NCBI GenBank assembly: GCA_963932145.1
Contig: OZ010577.1
Location: forward strand, 14,423,889 to 14,487,888
Reading direction: 5' to 3'
DNA from: Acanthosepion lycidas
Taxonomy: Eukaryota; Mollusca; Cephalopoda; Sepiida; Sepiidae
Length of the DNA stretch: 64,000 bases
How positions within the stretch are numbered: position 1 is the first letter of the stretch; the number at the start of each line of letters is the position of its first letter. Of the stretch, positions 1 through 12,430 are shown piece by piece. A program made the translations under genes and the position numbers. The notes below the pieces were generated by a model. It saw only the letters and a program-made list of their open reading frames with translations. It did not search any database and had not been told where the DNA came from.

Positions 1-1577
1 ATAACAGGGATTTCCTTGAAAAATTGTGTGGACGCAAAATGGGTGATCGCTGTATGTTTCTCTCCTGCCGTGCGTTCTATTCACATTTACTTTCTTTCAT
101 TTAACTTTATGAACAGGCAAGAGCCTCCTCTAAAACCGGCTTACAATTATTTTTCATTCGAACTCATACAGTGAGCGTAGCATGCAAAGGATACTATTCA
201 TATAACAGGGATTTCCTTGAAAAATTGTGTGGACGCAAAATGGGTGATCGCTGTATGTTTCTCTCCTGCCGTGCGTTCTATTTACATTTACATTCTTTCA
301 TTTCACTTTATGAACAGGCTAGGGTCTCCTCTAAAACCGGCTTACAATTATTTTTCATTCGAACTCATACAGTGAGCGTAGCATGCAAAGGTTACGACTC
401 ACGTGACAGGGATTTCCTTGAAAAACTGTGTGGACGCAAAATGGGTGATCGCTGTATGTTTCTCTCCTGCCGTGCGTTCTATTTACCTTTACATTCTTTC
501 ATTTCACTTTATGAACAGGCAAGAGCCTCCTCTAAAACCGGCTTACAATTATTTTTCATTCGAACTCATACAGTGAGCGTAGCATGCAAAGGATACTATT
601 CATATAACAGGGATTTCCTTGAAAAACTGTGTGGACGCAAAATGGGTGATCGCTGTATGTTTCTCTCCTGGCGTGCGTTCTATTTACCTTTACATTCTTT
701 CATTTCACTTTATGAACAGGCAAGAGCCTCCTCTAAAACCGGATTACAATTATTTTTCATTCGAACTCATACAGTGAGCGTAGCATGCAAAGGATACTAT
801 TCATATAACAGGGATTTCCTTGAAAAACTGTGTGGACGCAAAATGTGTGATCGCTGTATGTTTCTCTCCTGCCGTGCGTTCTATCTACCTTTACATTCTT
901 TCATTTCACTTTATGAACAGGCAAGAGCCTCCTCTAAAACCTGTTTACAATTATTTTTCATTCGAACTCATACAGTGAGCGTAGCATGCAAAGGATACTA
1001 TTCATATAACAGGGATTTCCTTGAAAAATTGTGTGGACGCAAAATGGGTGATCGCTGTATGTTTCTCTCCTGCCGTGCGTTCTATTCACATTTACTTTCT
1101 TTCATTTAACTTTATGAACAGGCAAGAGCCTCCTCTAAAACCGGCTTACAATTATTTTTCATTCGAACTCATACAGTGAGCGTAGCATGCAAAGGATACT
1201 ATTCATATAACAGGGATTTCCTTGAAAAATTGTGTGGACGCAAAATGGGTGATCGCTGTATGTTTCTCTCCTGCCGTGCGTTCTATTTACATTTACATTC
1301 TTTCATTTCACTTTATGAACAGGCTAGGGTCTCCTCTAAAACCGGCTTACAATTATTTTTCATTCGAACTCATACAGTGAGCGTAGCATGCAAAGGTTAC
1401 GACTCACGTAACAGGGATTTCCTTGAAAAACTGTGTGGACGCAAAATGGGTGATCGCTGTATGTTTCTCTCCTGCCGTGCGTTCTATTTACCTTTACATT
1501 CTTTCATTTCACTTTATGAACAGGCAAGAGCCTCCTCTAAAACCGGCTTACAATTATTTTTCATTCGAACTCATACA
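1..1577 (+). repeat. 5-mer duplication, 1,005-bp period
   Basis: Bases 1-572 are repeated at 1006-1577 (offset 1,005 = 5 x 201). Shared private variants are AAAAATTGTGTGG, TATTCACATTTACTTTC followed by TAA at codon 45, and GGCTAGGGTCTCC. The one difference I saw is CGTGACAGG (about 395) versus CGTAACAGG (about 1400). Homology as a unit ends at 1578, where the first copy has class B (573) and the second class A (1578). The left copy probably continues beyond the window edge. Confidence 0.85.
171..371 (+). repeat. Representative class B monomer (GGATACTATTCATATAAC type)
   Basis: Same 201-bp unit, but positions 19-36 read GGATAC-tattc-atataac, so the dyad is absent and two CpGs are lost. This copy also has ACATTTACAT in place of ACCTTTACAT and GCTAGGGTCTCC near position 149. 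Class B monomers occur at 171, 573, 774, 975, 1176, 2383, 2584, 2986, 3790, 4192, 4594 and 4996. They are absent from 5197 to 12430 and reappear at 12431. In the right half they usually follow CATACACTGAGC rather than CATACAGTGAGC, so the two variants are linked. Confidence 0.9.
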
Positions 1578-3990
1578 GTGAGCGTAGCATGCAAAGGTTA
1601 CGACTCACGTAACAGGGATTTCCTTGAAAAACTGTGTGGACGCAAAATGGGTGATCGCTGTATGTTTCTCTCCTGCCGTGCGTTCTATTTACCTTTACAT
1701 TCTTTCATTTCACTTTATGAACAGGCAAGAGCCTCATCTAAAACCGGCTTACAATTATTTTTCATTCGAACTCATACAGTGAGCGTAGCATGCAAAGGTT
1801 ACGACTCACGTAACAGGGATTTCCTTGAAAAACTTTGTGGACGCAAAATGGATGATCGCTGTATGTTTCTCTCCTGCCGTGCGTTCTATTTACCTTTACA
1901 TTCTTTCATTTCACTTTATGAACAGGCAAGAGCCTCCTCTAAAACCGGCTTACAATTATTTTTCATTCGAACTCATACAGTGAGCGTAGCATGCAAAGGT
2001 TACGATTCATATAACAGGCAATTTCCTTGAAAAACTGTGTGGACGCAAAATGGGTGATCGCTGTATGTTTCTCTCCTGCCGTGCGTTCTATTTACATTTA
2101 CATTCTTTCATTTCACTTTATGAACAGGCAAGAGCCTCCTCTAAAACCGGCTTACAATTATTTTTCATTCGAACTCATACAGTGAGCATAGCATGCAAAG
2201 GTTACGACTCACGTAACAGATATTTCCTTGAAAAACTGTGTGGACGCAAAGTGGGTGATCGCTGTATGTTTCTCTCCTGCCGTGCGTTCTATTTACCTTT
2301 ACATTCTTTCATTTCACTTTATGAACAGGCAAGAGCCTCCTGTAAAACCGGCTTACTATTATTTTTCATTCGAACTCATACAGTGAGCGTAGCATGCGAA
2401 GGATACTATTCATATAACAGGGATTTCCTTGAAAAACTGTGTGGACGCAAAATGGGTGATCGCTGTATGTTTCTCACCTGCCGTTCGTTCTATTTACCTT
2501 TACATTCTTTCATTTCACTTTATGAACAGGCAAGAGCCTCATCTAAAACCGGCTTACAATTATTTTTCATTCGAACTCATACAGTGAGCGTAGCATGCAA
2601 AGAATACTATTCATATAACAGGGATTTCCTTGAAAAACTGTGTGGAAGCAAAATGGGTGATCGCTGTATGTTTCTCTCCTGCCGTGCGTTCTATTTACCT
2701 TTACATTCTTTCATTTAACTTCATGAACAGGCAAGAGCCTCCTCTAAAAACTGCTTACAATTATTTTTCATTCGAACTCATACAGTGAGCGTAGCATGCA
2801 AAGTTTACGACTCACGTAACAGGGATTTCCTTGAAAAACTGTGTGGACGCAAAATGGGTGATCGCTGTATGTTTCTCTCCTGCCGTGCGTTCTATTTACC
2901 TTTACATTCTTTCATTTCACTTTATGAACAGGCAAGGGTCTCCTCTAAAACCGGCTTACAATTATTTTTCATTCGAACTCATACAGTGAGCGTAGCATGC
3001 AAAGGATACTATTCATATAACAGGGATTTCCTTGTAAAACTGTGTGGACGCAAAGTGGGTGATCGCTGTATGTTTCTCTCCTGCCGTGCGTTCTATTTAC
3101 CTTTACATTCTTTCATTTAACTTTATGAACAGGCAAGGGCCTCCTCTAAAACCGGCTTACAATTATTTTTCATTCGAACTCATACAGCGAGCGTAACATG
3201 CAAAGGTTACGACTCACGTAACAGGGATTTCCTTGAAAAACTCTGTGGACGCAAAATGGGTGATCGCTGTATGTTTCTCTCCTATCGTGCGTTCTATTTA
3301 CCTTTACATTCTTTCATTTCACTTTATGAACAGGCAAGGGCCTCCTCTAAAACCGGCTTACAATTATTTTTCATTCGAACTCATACAGTGAGCGTAGCAT
3401 GCAAAGGTTACGACTCACGTAACAGGGATTTCCTTGAAAAACTGTGTGGACGCAAAATGGGTGATCGCTGTAAGTTTCTCTCCTGCCGTGCGTTCTATTT
3501 ACGTTTACATTCTTTCATTTCACTTTATGAACAGGCAAGAGCCTCCTCTAAAACCGGCTTACAATTATTTTTCATTCGAACTCATACAGTGAGCGTAGCA
3601 TGCAAAGGTTACGATTCACGTAACAGGGATTTCCTTGAAAACCTGTGTGGACGCAAAGTGGGTGATCGCTGTATGTTTCTCTCCTGCCGTGCGTTCTATT
3701 TACCTTTACATTCTTTCATTTCACTTTATGAACAGGCAAGATCCTCCTCTAAAACCGGCTTACAATTATTTTTCATTCGAACTCATACAGTGAGCGTAGC
3801 ATGCAAAGGATACTATTCATATAACAGGGATTTCCTTGAAAAACTGTGTGGACGCAAAATGAGTGATCGCTGTATGTTTCTCTCCTGCCGTGCGTTCTAT
3901 TTACCTTTACATTCTTTCATTTAACTTTATGAACAGGCAAGAGCCTCCTCTAAAACCTGCTTACCATTATTTTTCATTCGAACTCATACA
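1578..3990 (+). repeat. Mixed class A/B satellite segment without clear higher-order unit
   Basis: Monomers start at 1578, 1779, 1980, 2182, 2383, 2584, 2785, 2986, 3187, 3388, 3589 and 3790. Class B occurs at 2383, 2584, 2986 and 3790. TAA at codon 45 closes the frame at 2718, 3120 and 3924. The landmark GTG is GCG at 3187. I found no repeated multi-monomer unit here by eye; diagnostic changes are mostly singletons, which suggests an older or less homogenised part of the array. Confidence 0.75.
1980..2181 (+). repeat. A/B hybrid monomer with 1-bp insertion (202 bp)
   Basis: The 5' part reads GGTTACGATTC (class A left arm) and continues as ATATAACAGG (class B right arm), so it looks like a recombinant of the two classes. 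Directly after it, CAGGCAATTTCC replaces CAGGGATTTCC, adding one base at about 2019 and shifting the phase of all later monomers to 2182+201n. The insertion also ends the forward open frame at 2030. Confidence 0.85.
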
Positions 3991-5397
3991 GTGAGCGTAG
4001 CATGCAAAGGTTTCGACTCACGTGACAGGGATTTCCTTGAAAAACTGTGTGGACGCAAAATGGGTGATCGCTGTATGTTTCTCTCCTGCCGTGCGTTCTA
4101 TTTACCTTTACATTCTTTCATTTCACTTTATGAACAGGCTAGGGTCTCCTCTAAAACCGGCTTACAATTATTTTTCATTCGAACTCATACAGTGAGCGTA
4201 GCATGCAAAGGATAATATTCATATAACAGGGATTTCCTTGAAAAACTGTGTGGACGCAAAGTGGGTGATCGCGGTATGTTTCTCTCCTGCCGTGCGTTCT
4301 ATTTACCTTTACATTCTTTCATTTCACTTTATGAACAGGCAAGAGCCTCCTCTAAAACCGGCTTACAATTATTTTTCATTCGAACTCATACAGTGAGCGT
4401 AGCATGCAAAGGTTACGACTCACGTAACAGGGATTGCCTTGAAAAACTGTGTGGACGCAAAATGGGTGATCGCTGTATGTTTCTCTCCTGCCGTGCGTTC
4501 TATTTACCTTTACATTCTTTCATTTCACTTTATGAACAGGCAAGAGCCTCCTCTAAAACCGGCTTACAATTATTTTTCATTCGAACTCATACACTGAGCG
4601 TAGCATGCAAAGGATACTATTCATATAACAGGGATTTCCTTGAAAAACTGTGTGGACGCAAAATGGGTGATCGCTGTATGTTTCTCTCCTGCCGTGCGTT
4701 CTATTTACCGTTACATTCTTTCATTTAACTTTATGAACAGGCAAGGGTCTCCTCTAAAACCGGCTTACAATTATTTTTCATTCGAACTCATACAGTGAGC
4801 GTAGCATGCAAATGTTACGACTCACGTGACAGGGATTTCCTTGAAAATCTGTGTGGACGCAAAATGGGTGATCGCTGTATGTTTCTCTCCTGCTGTGCGT
4901 TCTATTTACATTTACATTCTTTCATTTCACTTTATGAACAGTCAAGGGTCTCCTCCAAAACCGGCTTACAATTATTTTTCATTCGAACTCATACAGTGAG
5001 CGTAGCATGCAAAGGATAATATTCATATAACAGGGATTTCTTTGAAAAACTGTGTGGACGCAAAGTGGGTGATCGCTGTATGTTTCTCTCCTGCCGTGCG
5101 TTCTATTTACCTTTACATTCTTTCATTTCACTTTATGAACAGGCAAGAGCCTCCTCTAAAACCGGCTTACAATTATTTTTCATTCGAACTCATACAGTGA
5201 GCGTAGCATGCAAAGGTTACGACTCACGTAACAGGGATTGCCTTGAAAAACTGTGTGGACGCAAAATGGGTGATCGCTGTATGTTTCTCTCCTGCCGTGC
5301 GTTCTATTTACATTTACTTTCTTTCATTTAACTTTATGAACAGGCAAGAGCCTCCTCTAAAACCGGCTTACAATTATTTTTCATTCGAACTCATACA
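3991..5397 (+). repeat. 4-mer higher-order repeat, 804-bp period, 1.75 copies
   Basis: Monomers 3991, 4192, 4393, 4594 are followed by 4795, 4996, 5197, which carry the same order of private variants. These are CGTGACAGG with GGGTCTCC (3991, 4795), GGATAATATTC creating a TAA (4192, 4996), and GGGATTGCC (4393, 5197). The offset is 804 = 4 x 201. The second copy has gained extra changes (TGCAAATG at 4795, GAAAATCTG). The fourth position of the second unit (5398) is replaced by the GAATGC subfamily, so the unit is cut there. Confidence 0.85.
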
Positions 5398-6000
5398 GTG
5401 AGCGTAGAATGCAAAGGTTACGACTCACGTAACAGGGATTTCCTTGAAAATCTGTGTGGACGCAAAATGGGTGATCGCTGTATGTTTCTCCCCTGCCGTG
5501 CGTTCTATTTACCTTTACATTTTTTCATGTAACTTTATGAACAGGCAACAGCCTCCTCTAAAAACTGCTTACAATTATTTTTCATTCGAACTCATACAGT
5601 GAGCGTAGAATGCAAAGGTTACGACTCACGTAACAGGGATTTCCTTGAAAAACTGTATGGACGCAAAATGGGTGATCGCTGTATGTTTCTCTCCTGCCGT
5701 GCTTTCTATTTACCTTTACATTCTTTCATGTAACTTTATGAACAGGCAAGAGCCTCATCTAAAACCTGCTTACAATTATTTTTAATTCGAACTCATACAG
5801 TGAGCGTAGAATGCAAAGGTTACGACTCACGTAACAGGGATTTCCTTGAAAAACTGTGTGGACGCAAAGTGGGTGGTCGCTGTATGTTTCTCTCCTGCCG
5901 TGCGTTCTATTTACCTTTACATTCTTTCATTTCACTTTATGAACAGGCAAGGGCCTCCTCTAAAACCGGCTTACAATTATTTTTCATTCGAACTCATACA

Positions 6001-8210
6001 GTGAGCGTAGCATGCAAAGTTTACGAATCACGTAACAGGGATTTCCTTGAAAAACTGTGTCGACGCAAAATGGGTGATCGCTGTATGTTTCTCCCCTGCC
6101 GTGCGTTCTATTTACATTTACATTCTTTCATTTCAGTTTATGAACTGTCAATAGCCTCCTCTAAAACCGGCTTACAATTATTTTTCATTCGAACTCATAC
6201 AGTGAGCGTAGAATGCAAAGGTTACGACTCACGTAACAGGGATTTCCTTGAAAAACTGTATGGACGCAAAATGGGTGATCGCTTTATGTTTCTCCCCTGC
6301 CGTGCGTTCTATTTACCTTTACATTCTTTCATGTAACTTTATGAACAGGCAAGAGCCTCCTCTAAAACCTGCTTACAATTATTTTTCATTCGAACTCATA
6401 CAGTGAGCGTAGCATGCAAAGGTTACGACTCACGTAACGGGGATTTCCTTGAAAAACTGTGTGGACGCAAAGTGGGTGTTCGTTGTATGTTTCTCTCCTG
6501 CCGTGCGTTCTATTTACCTTTACATTCTTTCATTTAACTTTATGAACATGCAAGAGGCTCCACTAAAAGCTGCTTACAATTATTTTTTATTCGAACTCAT
6601 ACAGTGAGCGTAGCCTGCAAATGTTACGACTCACGTAACAGGGATTTCCTTGAAAAACTGTGTGGACGCAAAATGGCTGATCGCTGTATGTTTCTCTCCT
6701 GCCGTGCGTTCTATTTACCTTTACATTCTTTCATTTAAATTTATGAACAGGCAAGGGCCTCCTCTAAAACCGGCTTACAATTATTTTTCATTCGAACTCA
6801 TACAGTGAGCGTAGCATGCAAAGGTTACGACTCACGTAACAGGGATTTCCTTGAAAAACTGTGTGGACGCAAAATGGGTGATCGCTGTATGTTTCTCTCC
6901 TGCCGTGCGTTCTATTTACCTTTACATTCTTTCATTTAACTTTATGAACATGCAACAGGCTCCTCTAAAAGCTGCTTACAATTATTTTTTATTCGAACTC
7001 ATACAGTGAGCGTAGCCTGCAAATGTTACGACTCACGTAACAGGGATTTCCTTGAAAAACTGTGTGGACGCAAAATGGGTGATCGCTGTATGTTTCTCTC
7101 CTGCCGTGCGTTCTATTTACCTTTACATTCTTTCATTTCACTTTATGAACAGGCAAGAGCCTCGTCTAAAAGCTGCTTACTATTATTCTTCATTCGAACT
7201 CATACAGTGAGCGTAGAATGCAAAGGTTACGACTCACGTAACAGGGATTTCCTTGAAAAACTGTATGGACGCAAAATAGGTGATCGTTGTATGTTTCTCT
7301 CCAGCCGTGCGTTCTATTTACCTTTACATTCTTTCATTTCACTTTATGAACAGGCCAGAGCCTCGTCTAAAAGCTGCTTACTATTATTTTTCATTCGAAC
7401 TCATACAGTGAGCGTAGAATGCAAATGTTACGACTCACGTAACAGGGATTTCCTTGAAAAACTGTATGGACGCAAAATGGGTTATCGTTGTATGTTTCTC
7501 TCCTGCCGTGCGTTCTATTTACCTTTACATTCTTTCATTTAACTTTATGAACATGCAAGAGGCTCCTCTAAAACTGCTTACAATTATTTTTTATTCGAAC
7601 TCATACAGTGAGCGTAGCCAGCAAATGTTACGACTCACGTAACAGGGATTTCCTTGAAAAACTGTGTGGACGCAAAATGGGTGATCGCTGTATGTTTCTC
7701 TCCTGCCGTGCGTTCTATTTACCTTTACATTCTTTCATTTAACTTTATGAACATGGAAGAGGCTCCTCTAATAGCTGCTTACAATTATTTTTCATTCGAA
7801 CTCATACAGTGAGCGTAGCATGCAAAAGTTACGACTCACGTAACAGGGATTTCCTTGAAAAACTGTGTGGACGCAAATTAGGTGATCGCTGTATGTTTCT
7901 CTCCTGCCGTGCGTTCTATTTACCTTTACATTCTTTCATTTCACTTTATGAACAGGCAAGAGCCTCGTCAAAAATCTGCTTACTATTATTTTTCATTCGA
8001 ACTCATACAGTGAGCGTAGAATGCAAAGGTTACGACTCACGTAACAGGGATTTCCTTGAAAAACTGTGTGGACGCAAATTAGGTGATCGCTGTATGTTTC
8101 TCTCCTGCCGTGCGTTCTATTTACCTTTACATTCTTTCATTTCACTTTATGAACAGGCAAGAGCCTCGTCTAAAATCTGCTTACTATTATTTTTCATTCG
8201 AACTCATACA
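6001..8210 (+). repeat. 11-mer higher-order unit, left copy (2,210 bp)
   Basis: Monomers 6001, 6202, 6403, 6604, 6805, 7006, 7207, 7408, 7608, 7809 and 8010. Landmarks are GTTTACGAATC with GTGTCGACG (6001), CGCTTTATG (6202), AACGGGGATT with GGGTGTTCG (6403), AAATGGCTGATC (6604), CCAGCCGTG (7207), GGGTTATCG (7408) and GCAAATTAGG (7809, 8010). The one-base deletion CTAAAACTGC at about 7576 makes the unit 2,210 rather than 2,211 bp. It is followed directly by the second copy. Confidence 0.9.
7608..7808 (+). repeat. GCCAGC monomer following the 1-bp deletion
   Basis: This monomer opens GTAGCCAGCAAATG and follows CTAAAACTGC, where neighbours have CTAAAAGCTGC. The missing G moves the forward frame and produces a short out-of-phase open frame ending at 7642. 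The same pair recurs at 9818 in the second 2,210-bp unit. It ends in GAACATGGAAGAGG and CTAATAGCTGC, private to these two copies. Confidence 0.8.
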
Positions 8211-10420
8211 GTGAGCGTAGAATGCAAAGTTTACGAATCACGTAACAGGGATTTCCTTGAAAAACTGTGTCGACGCAAAATGGGTGATCGCTGTATGTTT
8301 CTCCCCTGCCGTGCGTTCTATTTACATTTACATTCTTTCATTTCAGTTTATGAACTGTCAATAGCCTCCTCTAAAACCGGCTTACAATTATTTTTCATTC
8401 GAACTCATACAGTGAGCGTAGAATGCAAAGGTTACGACTCACGTAACAGGGATTTCCTTGAAAAACTGTATGGACGCAAAATGGGTGATCGCTTTATGTT
8501 TCTCCCCTGCCGTGCGTTCTATTTACCTTTACATTCTTTCATGTAACTTTATGAACAGGCAAGAGCCTCCTCTAAAACCTGCTTACAATTATTTTTCATT
8601 CGAACTCATACAGTGAGCGTAGCATGCAAAGGTTACGACTCACGTAACGGGGATTTCCTTGAAAAACTGTGTGGACGCAAAGTGGGTGTTCGTTGTATGT
8701 TTCTCTCCTGCCGTGCGTTCTATTTACCTTTACATTCTTTCATTTAACTTTATGAACATGCAAGAGGCTCCACTAAAAGCTGCTTACAATTATTTTTTAT
8801 TCGAACTCATACAGTGAGCGTAGCCTGCAAATGTTACGACTCACGTAACAGGGATTTCCTTGAAAAACTGTGTGGACGCAAAATGGCTGATCGCTGTATG
8901 TTTCTCTCCTGCCGTGCGTTCTATTTACCTTTACATTCTTTCATTTAAATTTATGAACAGGCAAGGGCCTCCTCTAAAACCGGCTTACAATTATTTTTCA
9001 TTCGAACTCATACAGTGAGCGTAGCATGCAAAGGTTACGACTCACGTAACAGGGATTTCCTTGAAAAACTGTGTGGACGCAAAATGGGTGATCGCTGTAT
9101 GTTTCTCTCCTGCCGTGCGTTCTATTTACCTTTACATTCTTTCATTTCACTTTATGAACAGGCAAGAGCCTCGTCTAAAAGCTGCTTACTATTATTCTTC
9201 ATTCGAACTCATACAGTGAGCGTAGAATGCAAAGGTTACGACTCACGTAACAGGGATTTCCTTGAAAAACTGTATGGACGCAAAATAGGTGATCGTTGTA
9301 TGTTTCTCTCCAGCCGTGCGTTCTATTTACCTTTACATTCTTTCATTTCACTTTATGAACAGGCCAGAGCCTCGTCTAAAAGCTGCTTACTATTATTTTT
9401 CATTCGAACTCATACAGTGAGCGTAGAATGCAAATGTTACGACTCACGTAACAGGGATTTCCTTGAAAAACTGTATGGACGCAAAATAGGTGATCGTTGT
9501 ATGTTTCTCTCCAGCCGTGCGTTCTATTTACCTTTACATTCTTTCATTTCACTTTATGAACAGGCCAGAGCCTCGTCTAAAAGCTGCTTACTATTATTTT
9601 TCATTCGAACTCATACAGTGAGCGTAGAATGCAAATGTTACGACTCACGTAACAGGGATTTCCTTGAAAAACTGTATGGACGCAAAATGGGTTATCGTTG
9701 TATGTTTCTCTCCTGCCGTGCGTTCTATTTACCTTTACATTCTTTCATTTAACTTTATGAACATGCAAGAGGCTCCTCTAAAACTGCTTACAATTATTTT
9801 TTATTCGAACTCATACAGTGAGCGTAGCCAGCAAATGTTACGACTCACGTAACAGGGATTTCCTTGAAAAACTGTGTGGACGCAAAATGGGTGATCGCTG
9901 TATGTTTCTCTCCTGCCGTGCGTTCTATTTACCTTTACATTCTTTCATTTAACTTTATGAACATGGAAGAGGCTCCTCTAATAGCTGCTTACAATTATTT
10001 TTCATTCGAACTCATACAGTGAGCGTAGCATGCAAAAGTTACGACTCACGTAACAGGGATTTCCTTGAAAAACTGTGTGGACGCAAATTAGGTGATCGCT
10101 GTATGTTTCTCTCCTGCCGTGCGTTCTATTTACCTTTACATTCTTTCATTTCACTTTATGAACAGGCAAGAGCCTCGTCAAAAATCTGCTTACTATTATT
10201 TTTCATTCGAACTCATACAGTGAGCGTAGAATGCAAAGGTTACGACTCACGTAACAGGGATTTCCTTGAAAAACTGTGTGGACGCAAATTAGGTGATCGC
10301 TGTATGTTTCTCTCCTGCCGTGCGTTCTATTTACCTTTACATTCTTTCATTTCACTTTATGAACAGGCAAGAGCCTCGTCTAAAATCTGCTTACTATTAT
10401 TTTTCATTCGAACTCATACA
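8211..10420 (+). repeat. 11-mer higher-order unit, right copy (2,210 bp)
   Basis: Repeats the preceding unit at offset 2,210, including the one-base deletion at about 9786, so that deletion predates the duplication. Two internal differences cancel in length. The first copy's 6805 and 7006 monomers are merged into one hybrid at 9015. An extra monomer is present at 9417 (5' part like 7408, 3' part like 7207, with CCAGCCGTG). The unit therefore lost one monomer and gained one. At 8211 the landmark is GTAGAATGC where 6001 has GTAGCATGC. Homology as a unit stops at 10421. Confidence 0.9.
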
Positions 10421-12430
10421 GTGAGCGTAGAATGCAAAGGTTACGACTCACGTAACAGGGATTTCCTTGAAAAACTGTATGGACGCAAAATGGGTGATCG
10501 CTGTATGTTTCTCCCCTGCCGTGCGTTCTCTTTACCTTTACATTTTTTCATGTAACTTTATGAACAGGCAAGAGCCTCCTCTAAAACCTGCTTACAATTA
10601 TTTTTCATTCGAACTCATACAGTGAGCGTAGAATGCGAAGGTTACGACTCACGTAACAGGGATTTCCTTGAAAAACTGTGTGGACGCAAAGTGGGTGGTC
10701 GCTGTATGTTTCTCTCCTGCCGTGCGTTCTATTTACCTTTACATTCTTTCATGTAACTTTATGAACAGGCAAGAGCCTCCTCTAAAACCTGCTTACAATT
10801 ATTTTTCATTCGAACTCATACAGTGAGCGTAGAATGCAAAGGTTACGACTCACGTAACAGGGATTTCCTTGAAAAACTGTATGGACGCAAAATGGGTGAT
10901 CGCTGTATGTTTCTCCCCTGCCGTGCGTTCTATTTACCTTTACATTCTTTCATGTAACTTTATGAACAGGCAAGAGCCTCCTCTAAAACCTGCTTACAAT
11001 TATTTTTCATTCGAACTCATACAGTGAGCGTAGCATGCAAAGGTTACGACTCACGTAACGGGGATTTCCTTGAAAAACTGTGTGGACGCCAAGTGGGTGT
11101 TCGTTGTATGTTTCTCTCCTGCCGTGCGTTCTATTTACCTTTACATTCTTTCATTTAAATTTATGAACAGGCAAGGGCCTCCTCTAAAACCGGCTTACAA
11201 TTATTTTTCATTCGAACTCATACAGTGAGCGTAGCATGCAAAGGTTACGACTCACGTAACAGGGATTTCCTTGAAAAACTGTGTGGACGCAAAATGGGTG
11301 ATCGCTGTATGTTTCTCTCCTGCCGTGCGTTCTATTTACCTTTACATTCTTTCATTTAACTTTATGAACATGCAAGAGGCTCCACTAAAAGCTGCTTACA
11401 ATTATTTTTTATTCGAACTCATACAGTGAGCGTAGCCTGCAAATGTTACGACTCACGTAACAGGGATTTCCTTGAAAAACTGTGTGGACGCAAAATGGCT
11501 GATCGCTGTATGTTTCTCTCCTGCCGTGCGTTCTATTTACCTTTACATTTTTTCATGTAACTTTATGAACAGGCAAGAGCCTCCTCTAAAACCTGCTTAC
11601 AATTATTTTTCATTCGAACTCATACAGTGAGCGTAGAATGCAAAGGTTACGACTCACGTAACAGGGATTTCCTTGAAAAACTGTATGGACGCAAAATGGG
11701 TGATCGCTGTATGTTTCTCTCCTGCCGTGCGTTCTATTTACCTTTACATTCTTTCACGTAACTTTATGAACAGGCAAGAGCCTCCTCTAAAACCTGCTTA
11801 CAATTATTTTTCATTCGAACTCATACAGTGAGCGTAGAATGCAAAGGTTACGACTCACGTAACAGGGATTTCCTTGAAAAACTGTGTGGACGCAAAGTGG
11901 GTGGTCGCTGTATGTTTCTCTCCTGCCGTGCGTTCTATTTACCTTTACATTCTTTCATTTCACTTTATGAACAGGCAAGGGCCTCCTCTAAAACTGGCTT
12001 ACAATTATTTTTCATTCGAACTCATACAGTGAGCGTAGCATGCAAAGTTTACGAATCACGTAACAGGGATTTCCTTGAAAAAATGTGTCGACGCAAAATG
12101 GATGATCGCTGTATGTTTCTCCCCTGCCGTGCGTTCTATTTACATTTACATTCTTTCATTTCAGTTTATGAACAGTCAATAGCCTCCTCTAAAACCGGCT
12201 TACAATTATTTTTCATTCGAACTCATACAGTGAGCGTAGCATGCAAAGGTTACGACTCACGTAACAGGGATTTACTTGAAAAACTGTTTGGACGCAAAGT
12301 GGGTGATCGCTGTATGTTTCTCTCCTGCCGTGCGTTCTATTTACCTTTACATTCTTTCATTTCACTTTATGAACAGGCAAGATCCTCCTCTAAAACCGGC
12401 TTACAATTATTTTTCATTCGAACTCATACA

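Larger units (their letters stand above)
5398..12430 (+). repeat. GAATGC subfamily domain, class A only
   Basis: Across about 35 monomers, many lose the SphI-type palindrome (GTAGAATGC or GTAGCCTGC instead of GTAGCATGC). They share CTGTATGGACG, CTCCCCTGCC, TTTCATGTAAC, AAAAGCTGCTTAC or AAAATCTGCTTAC, and ATTTTTTATTCG. Class B is absent throughout. The subfamily is therefore a discrete domain inside the array, with sharp edges at about 5398 and about 12230-12430. It contains two full 2,210-bp units (separate entries). From 10421 to 12430 it holds shuffled pieces of the same variants: 11024 resembles 6403 and 8613, 11426 resembles 6604 and 8814, and 11828 resembles 5800. Confidence 0.85.
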
